Origin: Anaerosolibacter carboniphilus
GTDB taxonomy: Bacteria; Bacillota; Clostridia; Peptostreptococcales; Thermotaleaceae
Direction of reading: 5' to 3'
Length of the DNA: 64,000 bases
Assembly (NCBI RefSeq): GCF_014205875.1
Contig: NZ_JACHEN010000017.1
Span: forward strand, 46,646 to 110,645
Of this stretch, positions 51,108-59,749 are shown one piece after another (the first letter of the stretch is position 1; every line of letters begins with the position of its first letter). The notes beneath the pieces were generated by a model that was not told the DNA's origin, did not search any database, and saw only the letters and a list, made by a program, of their open reading frames with translations. The position numbers and the translations under genes were made by a program.

Positions 51108-52451
51108 CTATAGCAGATAAGAGATAAATAGGGTGGCCAATCCTAAGAAAAAGAAAAAGCCTAATACATCTGTAACGGTGGTGACAAACACTGCCGATGC
51201 AAGGGCAGGGTCGATTTTGAACCTTCTAAGGGTTACGGGTACAAGAAAACCTGCAGTAGTGGCGGCGATGAGATTTAAAAACATGGCCAAGCCAATTACA
51301 AGGCCGAAGATAGGCTTTCGTTCCCAAAGATATCCCAGGGTTGCTACAGCTAGGCCTATGGCGAAACCATTGCTGATGCCTACGCCAAACTCTTTGAAAA
51401 GGACTTTTTTTGCATTTTCAAAGGTCAACTCTCCCAGGGCGATTCCCCGGACAATTAAGGTTAAGGTTTGGGTACCCGCATTGCCACCCATACCGGCTAC
51501 AATAGGCATAAAGGTAGCTAAGGCCACAACTTTAGAGATAGTGTCCTCAAATAGACTTACTGTGGCTGCAGCAAGAATGGCAGTGATCAGATTCACAAAG
51601 AGCCAGGGAAGCCTGCTTTTTACAGATTCTCCAATGCTCCCTGTTACCTTTTCTCCCTCTTGGAGACCTGCCAGACGATACATATCCTCTGTATGCTCAT
51701 CGCTCAGTACTGCCATGATGTCATCCACGGTAACAATACCAAGCATCTCATCTCTTTCGTTCACAACGGGCATAGTAAGAAAGCTGTACTTCTCAAAGAT
51801 GTGACCCACTTCCTCCTGGTCCATGTCCACAGGAATACTGATAACATTCTCATTCATAATATCACCGATTTTTACATCGAAGTTACTTACGACGATATCC
51901 CTTAAAGATACGACACCTTTTAGATCATCATGCTCGCCCAATACATAGATATAATAGGCGGTTTCTGCATCAGGTGCTTCTTTTTGCAAGTATTTTAGGG
52001 TCTCTCCCACAGACATGGTATCTTGGACACAGATAAATTCTGTGGCCATGATACCACCGGCAGTATCAGGCTTGTAGGTTAATAATTCCCTTACTTCTTC
52101 AGCTTCTTCCAGGTCAAGCTTTACAATGATGTCATCGGCTTGTTCCTTTGGAATAGAGCCCAAAAGGTCTACCAGCTCATCGGAAGACATTTCTTCTACA
52201 ATATCCTTTTGTCTTTTTTCTGGGAAGATAGAAAGAATCTCATATTTTTCTTCATCCTCAGCATAGTCAATGATTGCAGCAATTACCCATTCCGGAAGCT
52301 TTTGAAGCAAGAGTTTCTTATCACCTTCATAAGCATGAATTGCATCCAGAATATCCGCTGGATGGATATCTTCGATTAGTTCATCGATTTGAGACTGGCT
52401 TGTATTAATCAAAAATTGAATTAAATCTTTTTCATAGAATTCATAAGGCAT
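51108..52451 (-). CDS. mgtE: Magnesium transporter MgtE
   Basis: A 447-residue Mg2+ channel: N domain (residues 1-125 with superhelical repeats such as LLQKLPEWVIAAIIDYAEDE), two CBS domains (about 130-255; MGVD-like MLGIVTVDDIM), plug helix, and five membrane helices with PWLFVNLITAILAAATVSLF, MPIVAGMGGNAGTQTLTLIV and AATTAGFLVPVTLRR. The GMGGNAGTQ ion-path motif is intact. The start at 52451 follows GGAGGAGGGAG. Mg2+ is controlled by the upstream M-box riboswitch. A 32-codon ORF lies in between. Confidence 0.97.
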   Translation of the reverse strand: MPYEFYEKDLIQFLINTSQSQIDELIEDIHPADILDAIHAYEGDKKLLLQKLPEWVIAAIIDYAEDEEKYEILSIFPEKRQKDIVEEMSSDELVDLLGSIPKEQADDIIVKLDLEEAEEVRELLTYKPDTAGGIMATEFICVQDTMSVGETLKYLQKEAPDAETAYYIYVLGEHDDLKGVVSLRDIVVSNFDVKIGDIMNENVISIPVDMDQEEVGHIFEKYSFLTMPVVNERDEMLGIVTVDDIMAVLSDEHTEDMYRLAGLQEGEKVTGSIGESVKSRLPWLFVNLITAILAAATVSLFEDTISKVVALATFMPIVAGMGGNAGTQTLTLIVRGIALGELTFENAKKVLFKEFGVGISNGFAIGLAVATLGYLWERKPIFGLVIGLAMFLNLIAATTAGFLVPVTLRRFKIDPALASAVFVTTVTDVLGFFFFLGLATLFISYLL

Positions 52452-52467
52452 ATTCTCCCTCCTCCTT

Positions 52468-52566
52468 TTATGCAGAGGATGAGTCCAAGGGTAGTACCAT
52501 GGATTCAAGACTCTGCTGCAGTATGAAATTGTCCATATAACGACTGGCATACGGACCTGAATCCAT
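52468..52566 (-). CDS. Small ORF (32 aa) in the mgtE leader
   Basis: A short frame not obvious at first sight. On the minus strand GGAGGTGGGATCA precedes ATG at 52566, an excellent SD. It encodes MDSGPYASRYMDNFILQQSL followed by ESMVLPLDSSSA and ends with TAA at 52468, immediately before the mgtE SD. It lies downstream of the M-box terminator and in a different frame from mgtE. It could be a leader peptide coupling translation to mgtE, or a small Mg2+-related protein. I recognise no homologue. Confidence 0.65.
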   Translation of the reverse strand: MDSGPYASRYMDNFILQQSLESMVLPLDSSSA

Positions 52567-52643
52567 TGATCCCACCTCCTATATACTAATAACTTATACT
52601 TCAAACAATTCCCAATAGCAAATAAATTGAAATTTAAAAATAA

Positions 52644-52675
52644 AAAGGCTTTTTAGCACAACACTAAAAAGCCTA
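52644..52675 (-). terminator. M-box terminator
   Basis: AAGGCTTTTTAGTGTTGTGC then TAAAAAGCCTT on the minus strand, followed by TTTATTTTT. Confidence 0.93.
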
Positions 52676-52832
52676 ACCTTCTTTTTCATGTTGAGCTTTA
52701 GCACTGCAAAGCGTTGACGAATGTCAGCTACATTAGATATAACCTTCACGATTATCTCTGTTGACCCATTGGAATCTCTCGATTTTTCTGGGCAGCAGCA
52801 TATATCCTTGCAGGAGCCTCACCTAACAAATA
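52676..52832 (-). promoter_or_regulatory. M-box Mg2+ riboswitch (ykoK leader)
   Basis: Minus-strand blocks: AGGTGAGGCTCCTGCAAGG, ATGCTGCTGCCCAGAAAAAT, GATTCCAATGGGTCAACAGA, GATAATCGTGAAGGTTAT, and the AGCTGACATTCGTCAACGC helix. It is followed by a terminator and then mgtE. High Mg2+ should terminate transcription. Confidence 0.97.
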
Positions 52833-52851
52833 GTATTTACTTTCTATGAAT

Positions 52852-52881
52852 AGGATATGTGAAAAGGGGTGTAAATGTCAA
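52852..52881 (-). promoter_or_regulatory. Promoter of the M-box-mgtE transcript
   Basis: TTGACA (52881-52876), 18 bases, TATCCT (52857-52852), about 20 bases before the M-box. Confidence 0.6.
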
Positions 52882-53009
52882 GTGGTTTGTATCAGAACCT
52901 TATGCAAATAATATGTATATACTAAAGAAGGATATAAGATAAATCCTATATAAACAGAGTATGGATTCTGTTATAATTATACTAATGTGTCGATAAAAGG
53001 AGGGATGCT

Positions 53010-53642
53010 ATGGTTATCGGTGTTGCAGCTTCGTTGGTTGGGAGACTTGCTGATATTATGCAAAAATCGGGTTTATATGGCTATTTGGCCATGGGTATAG
53101 GTATGTTTTTGGAAGGGAGCTCATTACCTTTCCCTGGCACCCTTGTATTGGTACTAAGTGGATTTTTTGTCAAACATTATCGGCTCAATCCTCTTATCAT
53201 GCTTCTCTTAGGCAGTGGTGCTTATACATTGGCTGCCTTTATTCCATACTATATAGGTAAACACATGAATGATTTTGCCCATAGAAGGTTTGAAAAAACA
53301 ATGGATAAACATAGAGATAAAATCCTTATGGTGGAGGAGATGTTTCATAAATATGGTGAAATCGCCGTATGTCTATCGAGGCCCACATTTTTGAGCAATT
53401 ACTTCTCTTATATTGCAGGTATGCATAGCATGAGACGAAGTAAGTTTGCCTTGTATACCTTTTTGGGGATGACTCCATGGGTGATGTTGATGGGTTACTT
53501 GGGCTATCAATTAGGGCACAATCTAGATGATATTCAAAGAATTGTTGATTCAACAGGATCTCTGCTAGGACTGGTGGTAGGAGTTCCTCTAATTGGTGTG
53601 ATGATCATTCAATATATGATGAAAAGGAATAAAAAAAGATGA
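53010..53642 (+). CDS. DedA/VTT-family membrane protein
   Basis: A 210-residue protein with about five helices and the DedA pattern: GMFLEGSSLPFPGTLVLVLS (re-entrant G-x-x-x-P-x-P-x-E like segment), YTLAAFIPYYIGKH, CLSRPTFLSNYFSYIAGM (R/G motif) and LGMTPWVMLMGYLGYQLG. DedA proteins flip lipids such as undecaprenyl phosphate (UptA). AAAGGAGGG precedes the ATG. It heads a run of cation-transport genes in the same direction. A DUF368 gene of the other undecaprenyl-phosphate translocase family is at 61.4 kb. Confidence 0.9.
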   Translation: MVIGVAASLVGRLADIMQKSGLYGYLAMGIGMFLEGSSLPFPGTLVLVLSGFFVKHYRLNPLIMLLLGSGAYTLAAFIPYYIGKHMNDFAHRRFEKTMDKHRDKILMVEEMFHKYGEIAVCLSRPTFLSNYFSYIAGMHSMRRSKFALYTFLGMTPWVMLMGYLGYQLGHNLDDIQRIVDSTGSLLGLVVGVPLIGVMIIQYMMKRNKKR

Positions 53643-53705
53643 AAAGCGAGTCGTTTTAAATAGACTCTTCCAAATATAGATTAGTGGACAGGTGGTGCGT
53701 AAGGG

Positions 53706-54665
53706 TTGATTCGTACGTTGGCGGTAACAGAGGACTCGAAAATAATCATGAATCTCTCCATAGAAAAACTCAATGAGATGAGGCTTAAATGGTTTTGGGT
53801 AGATTTTGAGAATCCTAATGAAGAGGAGATCTCACTGCTAGAGCATGGTTTTCAATTTCATCCTTTGGCCATAGAAGATTGTCTTTACATGCTGCAGCGT
53901 CCTAAGCTTGACTACTACGAAGGCTATATCTTTTTTGTGGTAAATGCCCTAAATAAAGAGACGCTGGAAGCAGAAGAAATTGACTTTTTTGTGGGGAAGA
54001 ACTATGTGGTATCGGTGCATTTGCAGCATTCCTCTGAAATGAATGGGGCATGGAATAAGGTGGCAGAAGAGAAAAAGATAGAGAATCAGGATCCTATATT
54101 TATTGCCCATCTTATTTTGGATAAAATCACCGACGAATATTTCCCCGCTGTATTTCAAATAGAGAATAAAATTGATCAACTTGAAGACAATGAGGAAGGG
54201 TATTCGATCAGGGTATTGATAGACAAGGTCTTTGATATTCGAAAGGATTTAATAAAGATAAGACGATTGATTAATTCGATGCGGGATTTATTGTATCGTA
54301 TTCTTAATTCAAGTCACTTAAAGGACTTTCATGAACAAAAGTTATATTTTGATGACATTTATGATCATCTATTAAAGCTTTCGGAGATGGTGGAATCCAA
54401 TCTAGAAATTACATCAGATATGCGGGATAGTTATTTGGCTATGAATTCTAATCGCATGAATTCGATTATGATGCTCCTTACAGTGATAACAACTATTTTC
54501 ATTCCATTAACTTTTATTGCAGGAATTTATGGGATGAACTTTAGGTATATGCCAGAGCTGGAGTGGAGATATGGATATTTTGCTGTTTTAGGACTAATGG
54601 GCATGATCGGAGGTATCATGTTTATTTGGTTCAAAAGAAAAGGATGGTTTGATATTTACAAGTAA
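53706..54665 (+). CDS. corA: CorA-family magnesium/cobalt transporter
   Basis: A 319-residue pentameric divalent cation channel. Large N-terminal cytosolic domain (about 1-250), then two C-terminal helices with the selectivity motif YGMNFRYMPEL. The start is TTG at 53706 with an AGGTGG about 10 bases upstream; the SD is only fair. It follows the DedA gene by 63 bases and precedes the CBS-ktr promoter. Confidence 0.93.
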   Translation: MIRTLAVTEDSKIIMNLSIEKLNEMRLKWFWVDFENPNEEEISLLEHGFQFHPLAIEDCLYMLQRPKLDYYEGYIFFVVNALNKETLEAEEIDFFVGKNYVVSVHLQHSSEMNGAWNKVAEEKKIENQDPIFIAHLILDKITDEYFPAVFQIENKIDQLEDNEEGYSIRVLIDKVFDIRKDLIKIRRLINSMRDLLYRILNSSHLKDFHEQKLYFDDIYDHLLKLSEMVESNLEITSDMRDSYLAMNSNRMNSIMMLLTVITTIFIPLTFIAGIYGMNFRYMPELEWRYGYFAVLGLMGMIGGIMFIWFKRKGWFDIYK

Positions 54666-54703
54666 AAATAAGGAAAATAAGCAAGGAAGAACAAAATTCC
54701 CCT

Positions 54704-54732
54704 TTGACGGGGGAACCAAATCAATTTATAAT
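54704..54732 (+). promoter_or_regulatory. Promoter of the CBS-ktrB-ktrA operon with an overlapping hairpin
   Basis: TTGACG, 17 bases, TATAAT. TTCCCC/GGGGAA flank the -35 (54697-54715), an inverted repeat able to act as operator or as the corA terminator. Confidence 0.75.
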
Positions 54733-54774
54733 GAAAGCTGAAAATAGAGGGAAAGAGGAAAGAAAGGAGAAACT

Positions 54775-55200
54775 ATGAATATTGCATTTTTTCTTACCCC
54801 AAAAAGCGAAGTGATCTATGAACTGCCTGGATCAACCATGAGACAGGCACTGGAAAGAATGGAGTACCACAGATATACAGCAGTTCCTTTGATTGATGAG
54901 GAAGGTAGGTATGTAGGTACCTTGACAGAGGGAGACCTGCTCTGGATGCTAAAAGGGATGTCAGATTTTAGCTTAAAAGAGGCCAATAAGATTCGCATTA
55001 AGGATATTCCAAAGCGAATGGTGAACAAACCTGTATCTATTAATGCTGATATAGAAGATTTACTTACTCTGGCTGCAAATCAGAATTTTGTTCCTGTGAT
55101 TGATGATCAGGGTGTTTTTATTGGTATTATTAAAAGAAGTGATATTATTCAATACTGTCACCGATTAATAGTAGATAAATCCTCTAAAAATGAAACATAA
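54775..55200 (+). CDS. CBS-domain pair protein
   Basis: A 141-residue protein of two CBS repeats: MRQALERMEYHRYTAVPLID, GTLTEGDLLWMLKG and IEDLLTLAANQNFVPVIDDQ, GVFIGIIKRSDIIQY. Such proteins bind adenine nucleotides (ATP, AMP, c-di-AMP) and regulate partners. SD AAAGGAG. Since the next two genes are the KtrAB potassium system, which c-di-AMP controls in other Firmicutes, it is a candidate regulatory partner. Confidence 0.9.
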   Translation: MNIAFFLTPKSEVIYELPGSTMRQALERMEYHRYTAVPLIDEEGRYVGTLTEGDLLWMLKGMSDFSLKEANKIRIKDIPKRMVNKPVSINADIEDLLTLAANQNFVPVIDDQGVFIGIIKRSDIIQYCHRLIVDKSSKNET

Positions 55201-55251
55201 GATAAAAATATTTGGTGATAATGAATACAGTAAGGCTTTGTATGTTAGGAG

Positions 55252-56613
55252 ATGATTGAGATAGATACCATGCGATGGAATGATATAAAATTAAATCCTG
55301 CCCAAATCCTTGTTCTCGGTTTTGCAGCTGTGATTCTTATTGGGGCTATATTGCTAAATCTACCTATTGCCACAAAAAGTGGAGAGAGCATAGGCTTCAT
55401 CAATGCCATTTTTACGGCCACTTCTGCTGTGTGTGTAACGGGTCTGGTGGTTGTTGATACAGGTACCTATTGGACGGTCTTTGGACAAGTGATTATTTTA
55501 TTGTTGATACAGATTGGTGGTCTGGGGTTTATGACCATGGCAACCTTTATGGCATTGATCTTTGGGCGAAGAATCTCTTTACGGGAAAGATTGGTCATGC
55601 AGGAAGCGCTCAACCAATTCAACATAGAAGGCATTGTACGATTGACACAATACATATTAATTACCACCTTCACGATTGAGGGTGTTGGTGCAGTTCTGTT
55701 ATCCCTAAAGTTTATACCTATCTATGGACTATGGAAGGGAATTGGCTATAGCATATTTCATGCGATTTCTGCATTCTGTAATGCCGGGTTTGATTTAATT
55801 GGCGAATTTAGGAGTCTAACCCCTTTTGTGAATGATGCCTTAATCAATCTTGTCATCTGTTTTCTTATTGTTGCAGGTGGCCTAGGCTATACAGTAATTC
55901 TAGAGATTCTTCAGAAAAGAAACTTTAAGAAATTTTCACTACATGCCAAGGTGGTTTTGGTGGCTACGGCAAGTTTACTTTTCATTGGTTTTATCGTAAT
56001 TTTAGCGTTGGAATATGGTAATCCAAATACAATGGCTCCCTTGCCATTAAAAGGGAAATTGTTATCCGCTTTGTTCCATTCTGTTACACCAAGAACTGCG
56101 GGTTTCAATACATTACCTACAGATCAGCTTACCATGGCGGCTATTTTCTTTACGATCGTATTGATGTTTATCGGTGGCTCACCTGCAGGAACAGCTGGAG
56201 GGGTAAAAACCACTACTGCTGGTGTATTGATTTGGACAATCATTTCTGAGATTAGAGGAAAAGAAGATACAGAGATTTTTCATAAGAGACTTCCCAGAGA
56301 GATCATGAGTCGCTCTCTAGCCATTATAGGAATTGCCATGGCTTTGGTAGTTATGGTAACCATGATTCTAACAATTACAGAGAAGGGCCATAGCTTTTTG
56401 GAGATTTTCTTTGAGACAACTTCAGCTTTTGGTACAGTAGGTCTATCTTTAGGTATTACACCAAAGCTGACGGTTTTAGGAAAGGTGATTATTTCCTTAA
56501 CCATGTTTGCAGGAAGACTTGGACCGTTGACCGTGGCATTGGCGTTAGCTAGACAACAACGAAAGAATAAGGGTGTGTACAAATATCCAGAGGAAAAGGT
56601 AATCGTAGGATAG
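55252..56613 (+). CDS. ktrB: Potassium transporter KtrB (TrkH/KtrB family)
   Basis: A 453-residue membrane protein with eight to ten helices and four P-loop-like repeats: TATSAVCVTGLVVVDTGTYW, AISAFCNAGFDLIGEF, SVTPRTAGFNTLP, and TTSAFGTVGLSLG. These are the K+ selectivity filters. The start at 55252 abuts its SD (AGGAG), so the ATG at 55270 may be used instead. ktrA follows after 16 bases. Confidence 0.93.
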   Translation: MIEIDTMRWNDIKLNPAQILVLGFAAVILIGAILLNLPIATKSGESIGFINAIFTATSAVCVTGLVVVDTGTYWTVFGQVIILLLIQIGGLGFMTMATFMALIFGRRISLRERLVMQEALNQFNIEGIVRLTQYILITTFTIEGVGAVLLSLKFIPIYGLWKGIGYSIFHAISAFCNAGFDLIGEFRSLTPFVNDALINLVICFLIVAGGLGYTVILEILQKRNFKKFSLHAKVVLVATASLLFIGFIVILALEYGNPNTMAPLPLKGKLLSALFHSVTPRTAGFNTLPTDQLTMAAIFFTIVLMFIGGSPAGTAGGVKTTTAGVLIWTIISEIRGKEDTEIFHKRLPREIMSRSLAIIGIAMALVVMVTMILTITEKGHSFLEIFFETTSAFGTVGLSLGITPKLTVLGKVIISLTMFAGRLGPLTVALALARQQRKNKGVYKYPEEKVIVG

Positions 56614-56629
56614 AAAGGGGAAATAAAAC

Positions 56630-57280
56630 ATGAAGCAATTTGTCGTCATCGGATGTGGAAGATTTGGATCCAGTGTTGCAAGAACACTATATAGCCTGGG
56701 TTATGATGTGTTGGCTATTGATGAAAATGAAGATGTGATACAGACTATTGCGGATTCAGTTACCCATGCAGTGCAGGTGGATGCCACCGATGAGACCTCA
56801 CTGAAATCCTTGGGGATCAGAAATTTCGATGTGGCAGTTGTGACCATTGGTTCAGATATCCAGTCATCCATTTTAATTACCCTGATTGCTAAGGAATTGG
56901 GAATTAAGTATGTGGTGGCAAAGGCTCAAAATGAACTCCATGCCAAAGTGCTATACAAAATTGGCGCTGATCGCGTTGTATTCCCCGAGCGGGACATGGG
57001 GGTAAGGGTAGCTCATAACTTGGTATCTTCGAATATTCTAGATTACATAGAGGTAGCACCCGACTATAGTATTGTAGAAATATCTGCTTTGAAGGAATGG
57101 GAAGGGAAGAATCTGAAGGATTTAAATATGCGGGCCAAATACGGTATCAATGTAATGGCCATTAAGCATGGCAGTGAGATTAATATTTCTCCCAATGCAT
57201 TGGATATGATCGGTAAGGATGATGTGTTGGTCGTAGTAGGCCATAATGATGACATTCAGAAAATCGAGCAGCGAATATAA
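56630..57280 (+). CDS. ktrA: Potassium uptake regulator KtrA (RCK)
   Basis: A 216-residue cytosolic gating ring: RCK-N Rossmann fold with VIGCGRFGSSVARTLYSLGY, ATDETSLKSLGI and ILITLIAKELG; RCK-C domain from about 140 (ISPNALDMIGKDDVLVVVG). It binds NAD(H)/ATP and probably c-di-AMP, and gates KtrB. SD AAAGGGGG. It ends the operon. Confidence 0.93.
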   Translation: MKQFVVIGCGRFGSSVARTLYSLGYDVLAIDENEDVIQTIADSVTHAVQVDATDETSLKSLGIRNFDVAVVTIGSDIQSSILITLIAKELGIKYVVAKAQNELHAKVLYKIGADRVVFPERDMGVRVAHNLVSSNILDYIEVAPDYSIVEISALKEWEGKNLKDLNMRAKYGINVMAIKHGSEINISPNALDMIGKDDVLVVVGHNDDIQKIEQRI

Positions 57281-57390
57281 TTGTTATTATTTTATTAACT
57301 GGCAGGAAATCCATAGAGACATATGGAATACAAGTAAGATGATGATGAAATCACACTGAAATACGCAACAAATGTATATGAACGATATGC

Positions 57391-57476
57391 CGATAATTGC
57401 AAACTTATCGAAAGGTAAGGACGCAAAGCCATGGGTCTAAGGGAAGCTCATTCTGATGATTGCCAGGTTGCCGAAG
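57391..57476 (+). promoter_or_regulatory. Cyclic-di-GMP-I riboswitch (GEMM)
   Basis: Hallmarks in order: GCAAACTTATCGAAAGGTAA (P1b with GAAA tetraloop), GGACGCAAAGCCATGGGTCT (the GACGCAAAGCC core) and GCCAGGTTGCCGAAG (P3/tetraloop receptor). It is followed by a terminator and the comFB gene. Confidence 0.95.
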
Positions 57477-57518
57477 TAAAAGTTAGTGACGAAAGGACAA
57501 AGTTCTTTTATCCGATGG

Positions 57519-57546
57519 AGGGCACCTGTGAAGGTGTCTTTTTTAC
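57519..57546 (+). terminator. c-di-GMP riboswitch terminator
   Basis: GGCACC-TGTGAA-GGTGTC followed by TTTTTTAC, between aptamer and comFB. It can pair with neighbouring leader bases, so either an on- or an off-switch is possible. Confidence 0.88.
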
Positions 57547-57584
57547 ATAGAAAATATGTTTTTTGTAGGGGAAGGGGTGGTAAT

Positions 57585-57833
57585 ATGACGATACAAAACT
57601 ATACGGAGGTACTGGTAGCAGAAGTGATGATGGAGTATATGAAACACTATGGTTTGGATGGAGATGAAAATCGTAAGGCAGATGTATTGGCCACAGTTTT
57701 AAATAAATTGCCCCAAAGATATTTTCTTTCTACGAGCAGTGAAGGTGAAAAGAAAGCTTTTCTATTGGACAAACAGCTTCGTATGAAGGCCCTTATAGAG
57801 ATTGCATCAGCTGTAGCTGATATTGGAAAGTAA
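57585..57833 (+). CDS. comFB: ComFB-family protein
   Basis: An 82-residue protein: MTIQNYTEVLVAEVMMEYMK, ADVLATVLNKLPQRYFLSTS then KKAFLLDKQLRMKALIEIAS. It matches the late-competence ComFB family in size and in the NxxE/LNxLPxRYF pattern. The ATG at 57585 follows GGAAGGGGTGG; a longer frame lacks an SD. Sitting behind a c-di-GMP riboswitch is telling, since I recall ComFB-family proteins being reported as cyclic-dinucleotide receptors. No competence gene is adjacent. Confidence 0.88.
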   Translation: MTIQNYTEVLVAEVMMEYMKHYGLDGDENRKADVLATVLNKLPQRYFLSTSSEGEKKAFLLDKQLRMKALIEIASAVADIGK

Positions 57834-57870
57834 AGGATTTGTGATTCGCTTACGTTGATAAATTTCAATA

Positions 57871-57908
57871 AAAAACCCCTCTAATCTCACATTAGAAGGG
57901 CTTTTTTA
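57871..57908. terminator. Bidirectional terminator
   Basis: AAAACCCCTCTAAT/ATTAGAAGGG arms and TTTTTTAAG, between convergent comFB and the alanine symporter. Confidence 0.88.
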
Positions 57909-57916
57909 AGCTGATA

Positions 57917-59383
57917 TTATCCTACTCTCTTACCACTTTTTGAAGCTGCTAATATTCTTTCCCAAACTTCAGCACCCTTGATGCCATACTTCTTAGGATC
58001 ATAGATTGGGTCTAAGCCTTGCTTTTGTTGATCTTCGTAATCTTTTAGTGCCTGTAAAGCAGGTTTTTGTAAGATGACGATGGCGATTACGTTTAACCAA
58101 GCCATTAAACCAACACCGATATCACCAAGACCCCATGCAAGGGAAGCTGTCTTCACTGCACCGTAGAAAGTGGAGCCTAATAGTAATATTCTTGCGCCCA
58201 TGATGGCTGTTTTTCTTAAGGAAGCATTGTTTTTAAACAGGTATGCAATGTTTGCTTCTGCATAGTAGTAGTATGCCATCAATGTTGTAAAGGCAAAGAA
58301 GAATAATGCGATGGAAACGAATTTACTACCTAAACCAGGAATCAATGTATCCACGGCCATTTGTGTATAAGCAGGACCATAATCTACGCCTGGGATCTTT
58401 TCTACAAGGAATCCACCTGCAGGATTGTTAACGTTGTACATACCAGTAATTAGGATCATGAAAGCTGTAGCAGAGCATACAAACAATGTATCTACGTATA
58501 CAGAGAATGCTTGCACCAAACCTTGCTTTGTTGGGTGAGATACCTCTGCAGCCGCCGCAGCAATCGGACCAGTACCTTGGCCAGCTTCATTGGAGTAGAT
58601 ACCACGCTTAACCCCCCAGGAGATTGCCATACCTAAGATACCTGCAAATGCTGGCTCTACAGCGAAGGCACTCTTGAAGATCAACGCGATAACTGCTGGT
58701 AATTGACCGATATTCATAACAATAATGATAAGGGCTACGATGATATAAGCGATTGCCATGAAAGGTACAACTAACTCAGCAACCTTACCGATACGCTTAA
58801 CACCACCAAAAATGATTAATCCTAATAGCGCGATAATTATGAAACCAGTTACTGTTGGGCTAACGCCAAATGCATTTTTAACCCCAGCAGCGATACTGTT
58901 AGACTGAACGCCAGGTAAGAAAAGACCAGTTCCAAGTACTGTAGAAATAGCGAACAATACTGCATACCATTTCATACCTAGGCCTTTTTCAATATAGAAT
59001 GCAGGACCTCCACGATACTCGCCATCTTGCTCTTCTTTGTAAATCTGAGCAAGTACAGACTCAACGAAAGCTGAACCTGCGCCTAGGAAAGCGATTGTCC
59101 ACATCCAGAAAACGGCACCAGGGCCACCCATTGCGATAGCTGTAGCTACCCCAGCGATGTTACCAGTACCAACACGACCAGATACTGCCATGGCAAAAGC
59201 TTGGAAAGACGATACGCCTGTGTCAGAAGCTTGGCTACCAAACAAAAGTCTCCACATGTCTTTTAGATGGCGAACTTGCAAAAAACGAGTGATTACAGAG
59301 AAATACAAACCAACTGCTAAACATAAATAAATAAGTGCTTTGCTCCAGAGTATCCCGTTTACTGCATCAACAAATTGTGCCAT
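57917..59383 (-). CDS. Sodium:alanine symporter (AGCS family)
   Basis: A 488-residue transporter with about ten helices: MAQFVDAVNGILWSKALIYL at the start, FAMAVSGRVGTGNIAGVATA (AGCS signature with GTGNIAG), GRPxxxE-like GGPAFYIEKGLG, SNEAGQGTGPIAAAAAEV and FAFTTLMAYYYYAEAN. It imports alanine or glycine with Na+. The start at 59383 follows GGAGGTGGGG; a longer frame has no SD. Monocistronic. Confidence 0.95.
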   Translation of the reverse strand: MAQFVDAVNGILWSKALIYLCLAVGLYFSVITRFLQVRHLKDMWRLLFGSQASDTGVSSFQAFAMAVSGRVGTGNIAGVATAIAMGGPGAVFWMWTIAFLGAGSAFVESVLAQIYKEEQDGEYRGGPAFYIEKGLGMKWYAVLFAISTVLGTGLFLPGVQSNSIAAGVKNAFGVSPTVTGFIIIALLGLIIFGGVKRIGKVAELVVPFMAIAYIIVALIIIVMNIGQLPAVIALIFKSAFAVEPAFAGILGMAISWGVKRGIYSNEAGQGTGPIAAAAAEVSHPTKQGLVQAFSVYVDTLFVCSATAFMILITGMYNVNNPAGGFLVEKIPGVDYGPAYTQMAVDTLIPGLGSKFVSIALFFFAFTTLMAYYYYAEANIAYLFKNNASLRKTAIMGARILLLGSTFYGAVKTASLAWGLGDIGVGLMAWLNVIAIVILQKPALQALKDYEDQQKQGLDPIYDPKKYGIKGAEVWERILAASKSGKRVG

Positions 59384-59749
59384 AAAAAACCCCACCTCCA
59401 TAAATTTTTTTAAAATGTTAAAAAAAATTAATAAATGTAATAAAATAATACTATATTTTGAAGACGAATACAACATCAAATTTGCTATTTTCTAAAATTA
59501 GATTTTTTAGAAAATATTCAGAAAATTAGTTTTATAATATGTATAAGGCGCCTCTGAACCTTTGAAATACATGAAACTTGTGAAATGATACATTTTCTTT
59601 TAAGGAAAAAAAAGGATGCATATAAAAACCAGCTCATGTACAAATGCACTTTAATAGTATTGCCATATTTCATTTTTTGATACTTGTTCTCTAAGATATT
59701 ACGAGAATTTAAAAAATGCTCTATCTCCCAATAGAGATAGAGCAGAGTG
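59384..59749. other. Intergenic region upstream of the symporter
   Basis: About 366 A/T-rich bases. The right end (59717-59744) is the terminator of the hlyIII-like gene. The middle is without a coding frame, and the left third is a leader of the symporter transcript with no aptamer recognised. Confidence 0.5.
59717..59744 (-). terminator. Terminator of the hlyIII-like gene
   Basis: TGCTCTATCTC arm and its complement; on the minus strand it is followed by ATTTTTTAAATT. Confidence 0.92.

Noticed and set aside
51133..51804. 223-codon plus-strand frame within mgtE
   Set aside because: It is antisense to the well-defined MgtE gene, with biased composition expected from the opposite strand.
54697..54715. 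TTCCCC/GGGGAA hairpin as a terminator for corA
   Set aside because: No T-run follows, and it overlaps a near-perfect sigma-A promoter; it is listed with that promoter instead.
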